A stretch of 64,000 bases of DNA from Stenotrophobium rhamnosiphilum (GTDB lineage: Bacteria > Pseudomonadota > Gammaproteobacteria > Nevskiales > Nevskiaceae): positions 310,001-374,000 of the forward strand of contig NZ_QANS01000003.1 of NCBI RefSeq assembly GCF_003052265.1, in the 5' to 3' direction. The first letter of the stretch is position 1. Every line of letters begins with the position of its first letter. Under the pieces are notes generated by a model. The model was not told the origin of the DNA, made no database searches, and worked only from the letters and a program-made list of their open reading frames with translations. Positions 1 to 7,542 of this stretch are shown here, piece after piece. Position numbers and translations under genes: made by a program.

Positions 1-327
1 GCGGTGGATGACGACGTGCTGATCATCGGTAGCGGCAGCGCCGTGCACAATCTGCATGAACTCGCCGCGCCCGGCACGCCACCGGCATCATGGGCCACGC
101 GTTTTGATGATTGGTTGAACGCACGCATTGAAGCGGGGGATCACGAGGCGTTGCTCGACTATCGCGCGCAAGCGCCAGATGCTGCGCGTGCGCATCCCAC
201 CGAAGATCATTTGATGCCGTTTTATGTCGCACTTGGCGCTGGCGGTGGAAAAGGCCAAGCGCTGCACCGTAGTTTTTCTTACGGCAATCTCAGCATGGCT
301 TGTTATGGATTTCCCGCAGCGAGCTAG
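1..327 (+). CDS. 4,5-DOPA extradiol dioxygenase (LigB superfamily), C-terminal part
   Basis: The reading frame is open from the first base of the window, so this is the last ~108 residues of a gene that starts outside. The segment HPTEDHLMPFYVALGAG is the usual C-terminal signature of the class III extradiol ring-cleavage dioxygenases related to 4,5-DOPA dioxygenase (YgiD type, ~260 residues). These are cytosolic metalloenzymes that open catechol rings. The catalytic metal ligands of the N-terminal half lie outside the window. The gene converges with the MocR-type regulator, with only six bases between the two stop codons. Confidence 0.85.
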   Translation, partial: AVDDDVLIIGSGSAVHNLHELAAPGTPPASWATRFDDWLNARIEAGDHEALLDYRAQAPDAARAHPTEDHLMPFYVALGAGGGKGQALHRSFSYGNLSMACYGFPAAS

Positions 328-333
328 TTTGTT

Positions 334-1746
334 CTAGGCCAAAGTTGTCGTTAATCGCCCTAAAGTCTTCACGGCTTTTTCGACACGCGGTGTCCACGGA
401 TATCCAAAGTTAAGTCGCACGCAGTTTCGATATTTTCTTTGAGCAGAAAAAATCGGTCCCGGCGCAATGCTGATGCCTTGATCGAGTGCGAGTTGATGCA
501 GTTGTAATGCGTCGACAGATTTCGGCAGTTCGATCCAAAGCATGTAACCGCCTTCCGGCCGTGTCATGCGACAGCCTTCTGGAAAATGTTGACTGACCGC
601 GCGCATCATTTCCTGGCATTGCGAAGCGAGGGTGTGTCGCAGATGTCGAAGATGCCGCTCGTATGCACCATGTTTTAGGAATGCAGCAATCGCGGCTTGT
701 GGCAGCGAAGCGGTCGAGAGTGTCGTCATCAATTTGATGCGCTCGACTTGTGTCCGATAACGGCCCGCTGCAACCCAGCCCACGCGATAACCTGGCGCCA
801 AACATTTCGAGAATGAGCCGCAGTGCAGAACAAGACCGCTCTTGTCGAACGCTTTGGCTGGACGTGGCCGCTCCGCGCCAAAGTAGAGTTCTGCATACAC
901 ATCATCTTCAATCAGTGGCACGTCGTGACGTTTGAGCAATTTGATCAGCGCTGCTTTGTTTTCATCCGGCATGCACGCGCCAAGTGGATTCTGAAACGTG
1001 GTGACGAGAACGCAGGCTTTGATGTTGTGTGATTTGAGCGCGACCTCCAATGCATCTAACTCAATGCCGGTGCGAGGATGCGTGGCGATTTCCACTGCGC
1101 GCAGACCGAGGCGCTCAATCGCCTGCAAGGTGGAATAGAACGTTGGTGATTCAATCGCGACGGTATCGCCCGGACGCGTGACGGCTTGCAGGCTGAGGTT
1201 GATCGCTTCTAACGCGCCGCAGGTGATGACGATGTCGTCGGGTGCAACAGCGCAACCGGATTCCAAATAGCGCAAAGCAATCTGATGGCGAAGCTCAGCA
1301 TTGCCCGGTGGCAGATCATCAACACTGGCCCAAGTTTTTTGGCGGCGCGCTGCGGCCGCGGCCATGCGATTGAGTCGCGCGAGCGGAAATAATTCTGGAC
1401 TTGGAAACGCGGAGCCCAGCGGCACCAGCTCGCGATGTTTGATCTGCTCCAGCACACCAAACACCAACTCGCTGACATCCAATTGCACGGCGCGTGATTG
1501 CGGCGCGGTGGATTGGGGTTCTGGTGCAAAACCAGAATGCTGGGCACGTACGTAATAACCCGACTGCGGCCGCGCTTCGATCAGACCGCGGGCTTCCAGT
1601 TGATCAAACGCCTGCAACACCGTGCCTGCACTGACCTTGTGTTGAGTGCTGGCTTTGCGCACGGACGGAATGCGCTGCCCGACACGCAGCGTGCCGCGCG
1701 CAATCAGCGACGCAATCTCGTCTGCAATCTCTTGATAACGCGCCAT
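334..1746 (-). CDS. MocR-type PLP-dependent transcriptional regulator
   Basis: 470 residues, the usual MocR/GabR length. Residues 1-70 form a GntR-type winged helix (SVRKAS...SAGTVLQAFDQLEARG). The rest is a fold-type I aminotransferase-like domain with the FQNPLGA motif near 251-257, DDVY near 281-284 and the PLP lysine in SFSK (K314). Family members bind PLP and an amino-acid-like effector and control nearby metabolic genes or their own expression. The target cannot be read here. A CTGTAC-N10-GTACAG inverted repeat just upstream (1771-1792) is a good candidate operator, pointing to autoregulation and possibly control of the divergent DUF2970 gene. Confidence 0.88.
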   Translation of the reverse strand: MARYQEIADEIASLIARGTLRVGQRIPSVRKASTQHKVSAGTVLQAFDQLEARGLIEARPQSGYYVRAQHSGFAPEPQSTAPQSRAVQLDVSELVFGVLEQIKHRELVPLGSAFPSPELFPLARLNRMAAAAARRQKTWASVDDLPPGNAELRHQIALRYLESGCAVAPDDIVITCGALEAINLSLQAVTRPGDTVAIESPTFYSTLQAIERLGLRAVEIATHPRTGIELDALEVALKSHNIKACVLVTTFQNPLGACMPDENKAALIKLLKRHDVPLIEDDVYAELYFGAERPRPAKAFDKSGLVLHCGSFSKCLAPGYRVGWVAAGRYRTQVERIKLMTTLSTASLPQAAIAAFLKHGAYERHLRHLRHTLASQCQEMMRAVSQHFPEGCRMTRPEGGYMLWIELPKSVDALQLHQLALDQGISIAPGPIFSAQRKYRNCVRLNFGYPWTPRVEKAVKTLGRLTTTLA

Positions 1747-1770
1747 GGCCGCTCATTTCAGTTGTTCAAA

Positions 1771-1792
1771 CTGTACTAGTTAAATTGTACAG
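1771..1792. promoter_or_regulatory. Probable MocR operator in the divergent intergenic region
   Basis: CTGTAC (1771-1776) and GTACAG (1787-1792) form a perfect inverted repeat with a 10-base spacer, 25-46 bases upstream of the MocR start. TTCAG/CTGAA-like sequences flank it on both sides. GntR/MocR regulators commonly bind such paired half-sites over their own promoter. The assignment rests on position and symmetry only. Confidence 0.5.
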
Positions 1793-1867
1793 AAACTGAA
1801 TCTGTTACAGGAGACGGCACAGACCTAACATCTCACTCGTGAATAAACCGTTGAGCGGAGATGGAAC

Positions 1868-2083
1868 ATGAATGGCGAGATTGCAGAAACACAGAAAGAG
1901 CAGGCCGGCTTCTTGGAAGTGATGCGCGCCGTGTTCTGGAGCTTTTTCGGCGTGCGCAGCAGCAAAGGCCGCAAAAGCGATGAGACCCGCATTGGGCCTT
2001 GGCAGGTCTTTATTGCGGGCTGGATTGGTGCGGCGGTTGTTGTGGCGATACTGGTAGGGATCGTTAAGATCATCCTGCCCTGA
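1868..2083 (+). CDS. DUF2970 family small membrane protein
   Basis: 71 residues. The soluble N-terminal part contains GFLEVMRAVFWSFFGVRSS, which is characteristic of DUF2970. A single transmembrane helix follows at about residues 45-68 (WQVFIAGWIGAAVVVAILV). GGAGATGGAAC before the ATG provides a ribosome-binding site. The function of the family is unknown. The small size and single helix suggest an inner-membrane accessory protein. It is transcribed divergently from the MocR regulator and ends just before a palindromic repeat that may act as its terminator. Confidence 0.8.
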   Translation: MNGEIAETQKEQAGFLEVMRAVFWSFFGVRSSKGRKSDETRIGPWQVFIAGWIGAAVVVAILVGIVKIILP

Positions 2084-2093
2084 CTGCTGATTT

Positions 2094-2224
2094 GTAGGGT
2101 GGGTAGAGCGTAGCGAAACCCGCCGTCTTTTAAGCAGCGGGCAATGGTGGGTTTCACTGCGTTCGGCAATTGCTCCATGCATGGCTCTACCTCGGGCATC
2201 CATGCCCTCGTCTACCCACCCTAC
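2094..2224. repeat. GTAG-type compound palindromic repeat, family A copy 1
   Basis: 131 bases beginning GTAGGGTGGGTAGAGCG and ending in the reverse complement CTACCCACCCTAC. Outer arms plus an internal GGGCAT-CC-ATGCCC hairpin make a large folded unit. A second 131-base copy lies at 13521-13651, differing mainly in a ~20-base linker, and a shorter copy at 35358-35440. The last bases form the stop codon of the methyltransferase gene on the minus strand. Confidence 0.85.
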
Positions 2225-2838
2225 CTTGGTGACGCGCTGCCTGAATAAATGTAAGTCATCGGCTTGGGGCCGGGCAGGTACTGCTTTTCCAACTCGAGTA
2301 CCTCGAACCCGCCTTCATCCAGCAGCGCCGGAATATCTCGATTGAGATGGCAGCCGCCCGCAATGGGTTTCCAAATCGGCATGAGCCGATGCTGCCAGCG
2401 GCGCACGCTTTCATCCGGCGCTAGGCCGTGTTCGCAGAACAAGAACTCGCCTTGCGGTTTGAGCACACGACGCATTTCCTGAAGCGCGGGGATCACGTCG
2501 GGAATCGTGCACAGCGTGAAGGTGCAGACGATGCTGTCGAAGCTCGCCGTCTCCGCCTGAATTTGTTGAATCACCAACGGCACCGTTTCTACCGGAATAG
2601 AAATCTTCGCCGCGCGCTTGCGGGCCAGTGAGTGCATGCCGGTAGCCGGATCCACGCCGCAGATGTGCTGCACGCGAGTGGCGTCGTAAAACTCCAGATT
2701 AAGACCCGTGCCGATCCCGATTTCCAATACACGTCCATGCGCACGCGGCACCAGCAGCGAGCGCTGCTTCATGATCTGTCCGAGGCCGCAGGTGCAGTCG
2801 ATGAGATGGGGCAGAATTTTGGTTTCGTAGAAGCTCAT
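2221..2838 (-). CDS. Class I SAM-dependent methyltransferase
   Basis: 205 residues with SAM-binding motif I VLEIGIGTGLN at about 37-47, a GVDPATGM motif II and the post-I segment FDSIVCTFTLCTIPD. This is the UbiE/phospholipid N-methyltransferase-like branch, in which small proteins of this size methylate lipids or small molecules; the substrate is not known. The coding frame runs into palindromic repeat A and its TAG stop is the last GTAG of the repeat read on the minus strand. The antitoxin gene lies immediately upstream on the same strand, 20 bases away. Confidence 0.8.
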   Translation of the reverse strand: MSFYETKILPHLIDCTCGLGQIMKQRSLLVPRAHGRVLEIGIGTGLNLEFYDATRVQHICGVDPATGMHSLARKRAAKISIPVETVPLVIQQIQAETASFDSIVCTFTLCTIPDVIPALQEMRRVLKPQGEFLFCEHGLAPDESVRRWQHRLMPIWKPIAGGCHLNRDIPALLDEGGFEVLELEKQYLPGPKPMTYIYSGSASPR

Positions 2839-2858
2839 GGAAGGCGTCTTGTTACAAG

Positions 2859-3155
2859 TTATGCAGCGCGAAGTGCGCGCACAACAGCTTTGGGCTCGCG
2901 CTCGATAATTTTAAGCAGAGTTTTCGCGGCCCCAGTGGGAGCTCGCTGCCCTTGCTCCCATTTGCGCAGAGTAGACGCGCTCACGCCAAATGCATTGGCG
3001 AACTGATCTTGCGAAAGACCCAACTGTTTCCGGGCATTTTGAATTTCGTCTGGCTTGACGGTTACTTTGTGCGTGCGGCCGCCTGTGCGCTTGCCTTGTG
3101 TGTGTGCAAGCGCTTCAGCCATCGATTCAATCAGTTCATTTCCGAGCTTACTCAT
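2859..3155 (-). CDS. Helix-turn-helix antitoxin of a type II toxin-antitoxin pair
   Basis: 98 residues. The C-terminal half is an XRE/Cro-type HTH (ARKQLGLSQDQFANAFGVSASTLRKWEQG, residues ~41-70), typical of HigA/NadS-like antitoxins. Its ATG overlaps the TGA of the upstream toxin gene (ATGA at 3152-3155), so the two are translationally coupled in the toxin-first order usual for HigBA-like modules. The DNA-binding domain and the perfect palindrome at 3496-3510 fit classic autorepression. The N-terminal ~35 residues probably bind the toxin. Confidence 0.85.
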   Translation of the reverse strand: MSKLGNELIESMAEALAHTQGKRTGGRTHKVTVKPDEIQNARKQLGLSQDQFANAFGVSASTLRKWEQGQRAPTGAAKTLLKIIEREPKAVVRALRAA

Positions 3156-3487
3156 TTCCGCTTCCTTGTCGCTTTGATTGCCGCTGCAAATGACGCCACC
3201 GCTTTACGCTGATCTGCCGTTAAATCTGCACGCTCGTTTTTGCCGTAGATGAGCAACGCATAAATTGGCATGGCCTGATCGTAAAAATAGTAAATCACTC
3301 TAACGCCACCCGATTTGCCTTTGCCCATTGCAGCGAATCGGACCTTGCGAACCCCGCCGGTCCCAACGATTTCATCTCCGGCGTCAGGATGCGTGGCCAG
3401 ATAAGTAATCAGCTCCGCATGTTCATCAGCACTCAAAAGCTTTTCTGCGCGACGAATAAAGATCGACGTTTCGACGATAGTTTGCAT
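3152..3487 (-). CDS. RelE/HigB-like toxin of a type II toxin-antitoxin pair
   Basis: About 111 residues. The core (VRKVRFAAMGKGKSGGVRVIYYF...IYALLIYGKNERADLTADQRK) matches the RelE/ParE fold of mRNA-interfering or gyrase-directed toxins, with the basic GKGKSGGVR loop and KNERADLT segment conserved in HigB/RelE subfamilies. Two in-frame ATGs exist (3493 and 3487). The palindromic operator ends three bases from the first, so neither has a strong ribosome-binding site; I give the second. A much longer upstream frame has no family similarity and is not credited. The gene overlaps the antitoxin by four bases. Confidence 0.82.
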   Translation of the reverse strand: MQTIVETSIFIRRAEKLLSADEHAELITYLATHPDAGDEIVGTGGVRKVRFAAMGKGKSGGVRVIYYFYDQAMPIYALLIYGKNERADLTADQRKAVASFAAAIKATRKRK

Positions 3488-3495
3488 GTTCATTG

Positions 3496-3510
3496 TAACC
3501 CATTGGGTTA
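3496..3510. promoter_or_regulatory. Perfect palindromic operator of the toxin-antitoxin operon
   Basis: TAACCCA-T-TGGGTTA is a perfect 7-base inverted repeat ending three bases from the first toxin ATG. On the minus strand TATAAC, a good -10 hexamer, overlaps its upstream edge, so binding by the HTH antitoxin would cover the promoter and start codon. The mRNA would be almost leaderless. Confidence 0.6.
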
Positions 3511-3793
3511 TATGCGGGGCAAAGAAGATTCTGCATCGCTCCGCCATTTTTATCTGCAGTGGAGAACAAATACCGAGAGCGGAGTCTCTAGTTAAGCGTG
3601 TGCAGAGATTTGGCCTGCGCGGCTGGATGGCCTGCGGCGCTATGCGCCTTACCCTTTGGGCGTTGTCGCGGAGCGATAACGGCGCAACTCGGCAATGCCG
3701 AGTTGGCGAACCATTCATTAGTTTGCCGCTGGTTCGAATGTCCGCTGATCAAAGTGAGGTCTGATCACGGGCTGAACTGACAAGCAAGAAATT
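3511..3793. other. Intergenic stretch with a hairpin and an inverted tRNA T-arm fragment
   Basis: No convincing gene. It holds a perfect hairpin AACTCGGC-AAT-GCCGAGTT at 3686-3704. At 3725-3739 is GCCGCTGGTTCGAAT, identical to 15 bases of the T-arm of the neighbouring tRNA-Arg but in opposite orientation (tRNA copy at 3810-3824). Together with the toxin-antitoxin pair this may be the scar of an element once integrated at the tRNA, but no integrase is visible. Confidence 0.4.
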
Positions 3794-3870
3794 TGGTGCG
3801 CCCGGCTGGATTCGAACCAGCGGCCCTTGGTTTCGGAAACCAATACTCTATCCAACTGAGCTACGGGCGC
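3794..3870 (-). tRNA. tRNA-Arg (anticodon CCG)
   Basis: Read on the minus strand, the acceptor GCGCCCG pairs with CGGGCGC. There is a D-arm GCTCAGTTGGATAGAGT, an anticodon stem TTGGT/ACCAA with loop TTCCGAA (anticodon CCG), and a T-arm GCTGGTTCGAATCCAGC. An A discriminator and encoded CCA follow. 77 bases including CCA. It reads CGG arginine codons. Confidence 0.96.
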
Positions 3871-4023
3871 GTGATGTGCTTAAAGAGGTTGCGGGCCGCC
3901 GGGGCTGCTGGGGCCGACTTAAGGAGGCCAGTGGCGGCTCATAAATCTGTGGCGCGCAGGATACCCGCAAAAGAACACAGCCGCTATACTGGGCGTCTTA
4001 GAGCAAGATTTGGGAGTTGCAGG

Positions 4024-4515
4024 GTGTCGAAACAGAGCCACGATAACGAGAGCCACGACAAGGTTTTCTTCAAGATTTTTTCATTGGTAATGGGTGGCCT
4101 TTTTGGCATCTTCTTCCTTTGCATCGTCGTCGCACGCATCATCACGCCAGCGCGTGAGTTGGATGCTGCCGGCCTTGCCAAGATCGAAGCCGCTACTGCG
4201 CCTGTTGGCGAAGTAGTCACCGATCCAGCCGCACTGGAGTTGAAGCTCGCTGCTAACAAGCCAGCGCGCGCTGCTTACACCGGCGAACAGGTTGTGACCA
4301 AAGTCTGCGCAGCTTGCCACCAGACGGGCATGCTCAACGCGCCAAAAATTGGCGACAAGGGCGAATGGGCCAAGCGCAAAGGCGCTGCTGGCGGTCTTGA
4401 TGGCCTCGTTAAATTGGCAATCAAGGGCATCAATCAAATGCCTGCACGCGGCGGCGACTCTGATCTGAGCGACGACGAAATCAAAGCTGCTGTTGAGTTC
4501 ATTCTCAGCAAGTAA
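4024..4515 (+). CDS. Membrane-anchored cytochrome c5-like protein
   Basis: 163 residues from a GTG start, chosen because GGGAG lies just upstream and the frame further 5' runs into the tRNA. Residues ~16-40 form one transmembrane helix (FFKIFSLVMGGLFGIFFLCIVV), placing the rest in the periplasm. The single haem-binding motif CAACH is at 95-99, with INQMPARGG supplying the probable axial methionine, as in cytochrome c5. It probably shuttles electrons between respiratory complexes. A strong terminator follows 38 bases after the stop codon. Confidence 0.88.
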   Translation: MSKQSHDNESHDKVFFKIFSLVMGGLFGIFFLCIVVARIITPARELDAAGLAKIEAATAPVGEVVTDPAALELKLAANKPARAAYTGEQVVTKVCAACHQTGMLNAPKIGDKGEWAKRKGAAGGLDGLVKLAIKGINQMPARGGDSDLSDDEIKAAVEFILSK

Positions 4516-4553
4516 GCAGCGTAGAGCGAAAGCTCTCGCACGGTAAAAAATAG

Positions 4554-4585
4554 AACGGGCCAGCTAAAAGCTGGCCCGTTTTTTT
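4554..4585 (+). terminator. Rho-independent terminator after the cytochrome gene
   Basis: AACGGGCCAGCT and AGCTGGCCCGTT form a perfect stem with an AA loop, followed by a run of T residues. Confidence 0.92.
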
Positions 4586-4857
4586 GTGCCTCGTTTTAGG
4601 TCGCGCGCTCAATTTTGATGCAGTGCAGCGCGCAAAAAAATGGCATCAACAAAAACAGCACAAAGTAAGTGCGCAACTCAATGTCATCTTAATTTGATGA
4701 TTTAGAACAATAAAAATAGGCAATAAAATTGATTGCGTTTATGCAATTTTCATGGATTTCGTTTCAGAAAAAATTGGTATAAGCTCCAAAGCGGGGGGGT
4801 AGTAACAATCCCAAGTAGTTCTTTTAAATGTTTCAAACGATCAACCAGTCAAGTGCT
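4586..4857. other. AT-rich upstream region of the first porin, with an NtrC-type site
   Basis: A gene-free, AT-rich stretch. GCAC-N7-GTGC occurs at 4658-4672, the core arrangement of NtrC enhancer sites (TGCACC-N5-GGTGCA), about 220 bases before the predicted sigma-54 transcription start. An inverted repeat ATTGC-GTTTAT-GCAAT lies at 4732-4747 and a run of seven G residues near 4793. I see nothing coding. Confidence 0.5.
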
Positions 4858-4873
4858 TGGCACGGCTGTTGCT
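4858..4873 (+). promoter_or_regulatory. Sigma-54 (RpoN) promoter of the first porin
   Basis: TGGCACGGCTGTTGCT matches the sigma-54 consensus TGGCACG-N4-TTGCW at every specified base, with the invariant GG (-24) and GC (-12) ten bases apart. Transcription would start near 4884, leaving a leader of ~49 bases before the porin ATG at 4933. Confidence 0.8.
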
Positions 4874-4932
4874 GAGTATCTCTGGCTGCAATTCCAGCAC
4901 ATAGATAAACGTTGATAACGTCAAGGAGCGAC

Positions 4933-6039
4933 ATGCGTAAGAACATCATCTCTGTAATGGCCACTCTGGCCTTTCTGCCGGCCGTAAGTTTTGCGGCTGC
5001 CCCTACTCTCACAGAAGTACTTGATGCCTCAGGCGTTACGTTGGCTGGGCACGCTTCTGGTTCCTACTCCTACTCGCACGTAGGGATCTCTGGTGGCGGC
5101 GGTAGTGCTTCCGATAACACCTTTACCTTCGATCAGGCTCAGCTGATGATCTCCAAGCTGCCAACGGAAGGTTTCGGCGCTGTAGTTGATGTTTATGCAG
5201 GCCAAGATGTAAAGGGCGGTACCTATAACTATGCGAGTGGCACTGCTGGAACCATTACGGCTCCGATTAGTGCACTTATTTATCCTACGGGCGCATTTAA
5301 CACTTTTAGCGGCGGCAGTCAGGAAATCAATCTGCACCAAGCCTACGTTCAGTACGCCAGCGGCGGCCTGACGATCATTGGCGGTAAATTTGCCACGCTG
5401 GCTGGTTATGAAGTCGCAGCCGACGGCGCTAACACCAATGCAACGCGTTCGCTGCTGTATGGACAGCAAGCATTTACGCTGACCGGCGTTCGCGCTGGCT
5501 ACAAAGTCAGCGATATGTTCACTGCATACGTCGGTCTGAGCAACAGTGCTGCTGGCGGCACCACGCTTGATACTGACAATAAGAAGGTTACGGAACTGGG
5601 CATCGCACTGGCTCCTGTAACTGGCCTCACTGTCAACGTAACTGACTACATCGGCACCGATGGCACGGTCAAAACCAATCTGCTCGATCTTGTTACGGCT
5701 TACACGGTTGGCGACCTCAGCTTGGCTTTGAATGCTGACCACAACACCTTTAAGGATTCAGGCGTTGTTGACGTGAAGAACACGGGTGTTGCTCTGTACG
5801 CGAACTATCAGGTTACCAAGGCTTTCCGCGCCGGTATTCGTGGCGAGTACCTCCAATCCAAAGATGACATCGCAGTCACCAAGATCAAACGTAAAGAAGT
5901 CACTTTGACCGGTGGTTATGCTGCAGCTAAGAACTTTGATTTGGTGGCCGACGTTCGTCGCGCTGAAGTAAAGGCAGATGGCAGCCCGACCAAGGGCAGT
6001 CTGACGACTGCGGTTCTGAAAGCTGTCTACAAGTTCTAA
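4933..6039 (+). CDS. Outer-membrane beta-barrel porin (BBP2/OmpL-like), paralogue 1
   Basis: 368 residues from the ATG behind AAGGAGCGAC. A longer frame from 4912 is rejected because the signal peptide MRKNIISVMATLAFLPAVSFA starts here. The mature N-terminus APTLTEVLDASGVTLAGHASG, the motif YVQYASGGLTIIGGKFATLAG and the C-terminal aromatic VYKF are typical of the BBP2 family of putative porins. Alternating polar/apolar strands run to the end. It should allow passive solute entry through the outer membrane. The sigma-54 promoter and nearby glnK-amtB genes suggest nitrogen-controlled expression. A tandem paralogue follows. Confidence 0.85.
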   Translation: MRKNIISVMATLAFLPAVSFAAAPTLTEVLDASGVTLAGHASGSYSYSHVGISGGGGSASDNTFTFDQAQLMISKLPTEGFGAVVDVYAGQDVKGGTYNYASGTAGTITAPISALIYPTGAFNTFSGGSQEINLHQAYVQYASGGLTIIGGKFATLAGYEVAADGANTNATRSLLYGQQAFTLTGVRAGYKVSDMFTAYVGLSNSAAGGTTLDTDNKKVTELGIALAPVTGLTVNVTDYIGTDGTVKTNLLDLVTAYTVGDLSLALNADHNTFKDSGVVDVKNTGVALYANYQVTKAFRAGIRGEYLQSKDDIAVTKIKRKEVTLTGGYAAAKNFDLVADVRRAEVKADGSPTKGSLTTAVLKAVYKF

Positions 6040-6062
6040 TCGTTGTCGATTGTTGCTTCAAA

Positions 6063-6094
6063 AAAAGGGCCGCGAAAGCGGCCCTTTTCTTTTG
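6063..6094 (+). terminator. Terminator of porin 1
   Basis: AAAAGGGCCGC, a GAAA tetraloop, GCGGCCCTTTT and a T-rich tail. The sequence from the end of the gene through this hairpin is almost identical to that after porin 2. Confidence 0.92.
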
Positions 6095-6118
6095 TGTTGA
6101 TCGTTAGTTTCCTGATTC

Positions 6119-6174
6119 ATATCTCGCCGTTAAATGCCGAGATATCCCTTGCTGTAAATCGGGGGGTGTCACCC
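6119..6174. promoter_or_regulatory. Two inverted repeats upstream of porin 2
   Basis: ATATCTCG (6119-6126) pairs with CGAGATAT (6138-6145). GGGTG-T-CACCC lies at 6164-6174. Neither has a T-run, so they look more like operators or leader structure than terminators. No sigma-54 site is seen in this leader, unlike porin 1, so the two copies may be regulated differently. Confidence 0.35.
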
Positions 6175-6310
6175 AGCTGTAATTTGATATAGTCAGTCCG
6201 CAACAAGGAATGTTCGTCGACTGCTACGGATAGCGCTTATATAGCTAGCAAGGACTGCTAGTGGCGGCTGCCATGGATGGCGTTTTCATAAACGTTATCA
6301 GGGAGCCTAC

Positions 6311-7489
6311 ATGCGTAAAAATATTATTGTTGCTGCGGCCAGCTTGGCCTTTCTTCCAGTCGTCAGTTTTGCGGCTGCACCCACTCTCACTGAAGTACTC
6401 GACGCTTCTGGCGTTTCACTAACCGGGCACGCCTCGGGTTCGTGGGCGTATAACCACGTCACGGCAAACGGTGGCGGCGGCAGCCTCACCACTAACCAGT
6501 TCACCTTTGATCAGGCCCAACTGACGATTTCCAAGCTGCCTGCTGAAGGCTTCGGTGCGTCGGTTGATATTTATGCAGGTCAAGACGTCGCCGGTGGCAC
6601 TTACAACTACGTAGATCCGTTCGCCCCTATTGCCTCTGTGCCACAAAATATTCTGCCAACGGGTTTCTACAATAAGTACTCAGTTTTGGGCGGCGCTGGC
6701 GGTAGCGAAGTCGTTCTTCATCAGGCCTTTGTTCAGTACGCCTCAGGCGGTTTGACGGTTATCGGTGGTAAGTTTGCGACGCTGGCGGGTTACGAAGTTG
6801 CAGCTGACGGCTCTAACAACAATGCCACGCGCTCAATTCTGTTCAGCCAGCAGGCTTTTACGCTGACGGGTGTTCGTGTTGGCTATAAGGTTAGCGATAT
6901 GGCCACACTGTATGTCGGTTTGAGCAACAGCGTTACAGCGCCTATTGTGCCTCTCCTTGGCTTGCCTGCTCCGCTGCCAAACACCTATGACTTTGATCCA
7001 CAGAAGACGGTTGAAGTTGGCGTGGCTTTGGCTCCAATCAAGGGCCTGGCGATCAACGTGACCGACTATCGTGGTACTGAAGTCAGCGCTGCGAATGGTC
7101 CTGGTACGGCCAAGAACAATCTGCTTGATGCGGTCGTTTCGTACTCAATCGGTGATCTGAGCTTTGCTTACAACGGCGACTACAACACCTCAAAGACTGC
7201 GGGCTCGAATGCCAAGTTCCTCGGCCATGCGCTCTACGCTAACTACCAGATCACGTCGAAGGTTCGTGCTGGCGTACGTGGCGAATTGACGAATGCTTGG
7301 GATAGCGTTGTTGGCGGGCCTAAAGTTAAGCGTAATGAAGTAACGTTGACCGGTGATTACGCAGCAGCCAAGAATTTTAATCTGATTTCTGACGTGCGAT
7401 ATGCAAGCGTTCAGAACGACGGCGCATTATTCATTGGTCCTGATGCTCATCAGACTTCGTTTGTCCTTAAGGCTGTCTACAAGTTCTAA
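6311..7489 (+). CDS. Outer-membrane beta-barrel porin (BBP2/OmpL-like), paralogue 2
   Basis: 392 residues, beginning with signal peptide MRKNIIVAAASLAFLPVVSFA and the same mature start APTLTEVLDASGVSLTGHASG as paralogue 1. The barrel motif FVQYASGGLTVIGGKFATLAG and the terminal VLKAVYKF are shared. Differences concentrate in probable loop regions: a longer segment around residues 100-115 and another around 205-225 (TAPIVPLLGLPAPLPNTYD). Those loops may change pore selectivity. GGGAGCC precedes the ATG. It is a tandem duplication of the upstream gene, with a near-identical 3' flank including the terminator. Confidence 0.85.
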   Translation: MRKNIIVAAASLAFLPVVSFAAAPTLTEVLDASGVSLTGHASGSWAYNHVTANGGGGSLTTNQFTFDQAQLTISKLPAEGFGASVDIYAGQDVAGGTYNYVDPFAPIASVPQNILPTGFYNKYSVLGGAGGSEVVLHQAFVQYASGGLTVIGGKFATLAGYEVAADGSNNNATRSILFSQQAFTLTGVRVGYKVSDMATLYVGLSNSVTAPIVPLLGLPAPLPNTYDFDPQKTVEVGVALAPIKGLAINVTDYRGTEVSAANGPGTAKNNLLDAVVSYSIGDLSFAYNGDYNTSKTAGSNAKFLGHALYANYQITSKVRAGVRGELTNAWDSVVGGPKVKRNEVTLTGDYAAAKNFNLISDVRYASVQNDGALFIGPDAHQTSFVLKAVYKF

Positions 7490-7513
7490 TCGTTGTTGAT
7501 TGTTGCTTCAAAA

Positions 7514-7542
7514 AAGAGGGCCGCGAAAGCGGCCCTTCTTTC
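7514..7542. terminator. Terminator between porin 2 and comM
   Basis: GGGCCGC-GAAA-GCGGCCC with flanking A- and T-rich sequence. It sits between convergent genes and can serve both; the comM stop codon begins at 7541, inside its tail. Confidence 0.85.

Noticed and set aside
3389-3780. Plus-strand frames between the toxin gene and the tRNA
   Set aside because: They cross the toxin gene and hairpins and show no protein-like pattern.
4720-4750. IHF-binding site upstream of porin 1
   Set aside because: Best candidate CAATAAAATTGATT is off by one base in spacing from the IHF consensus.
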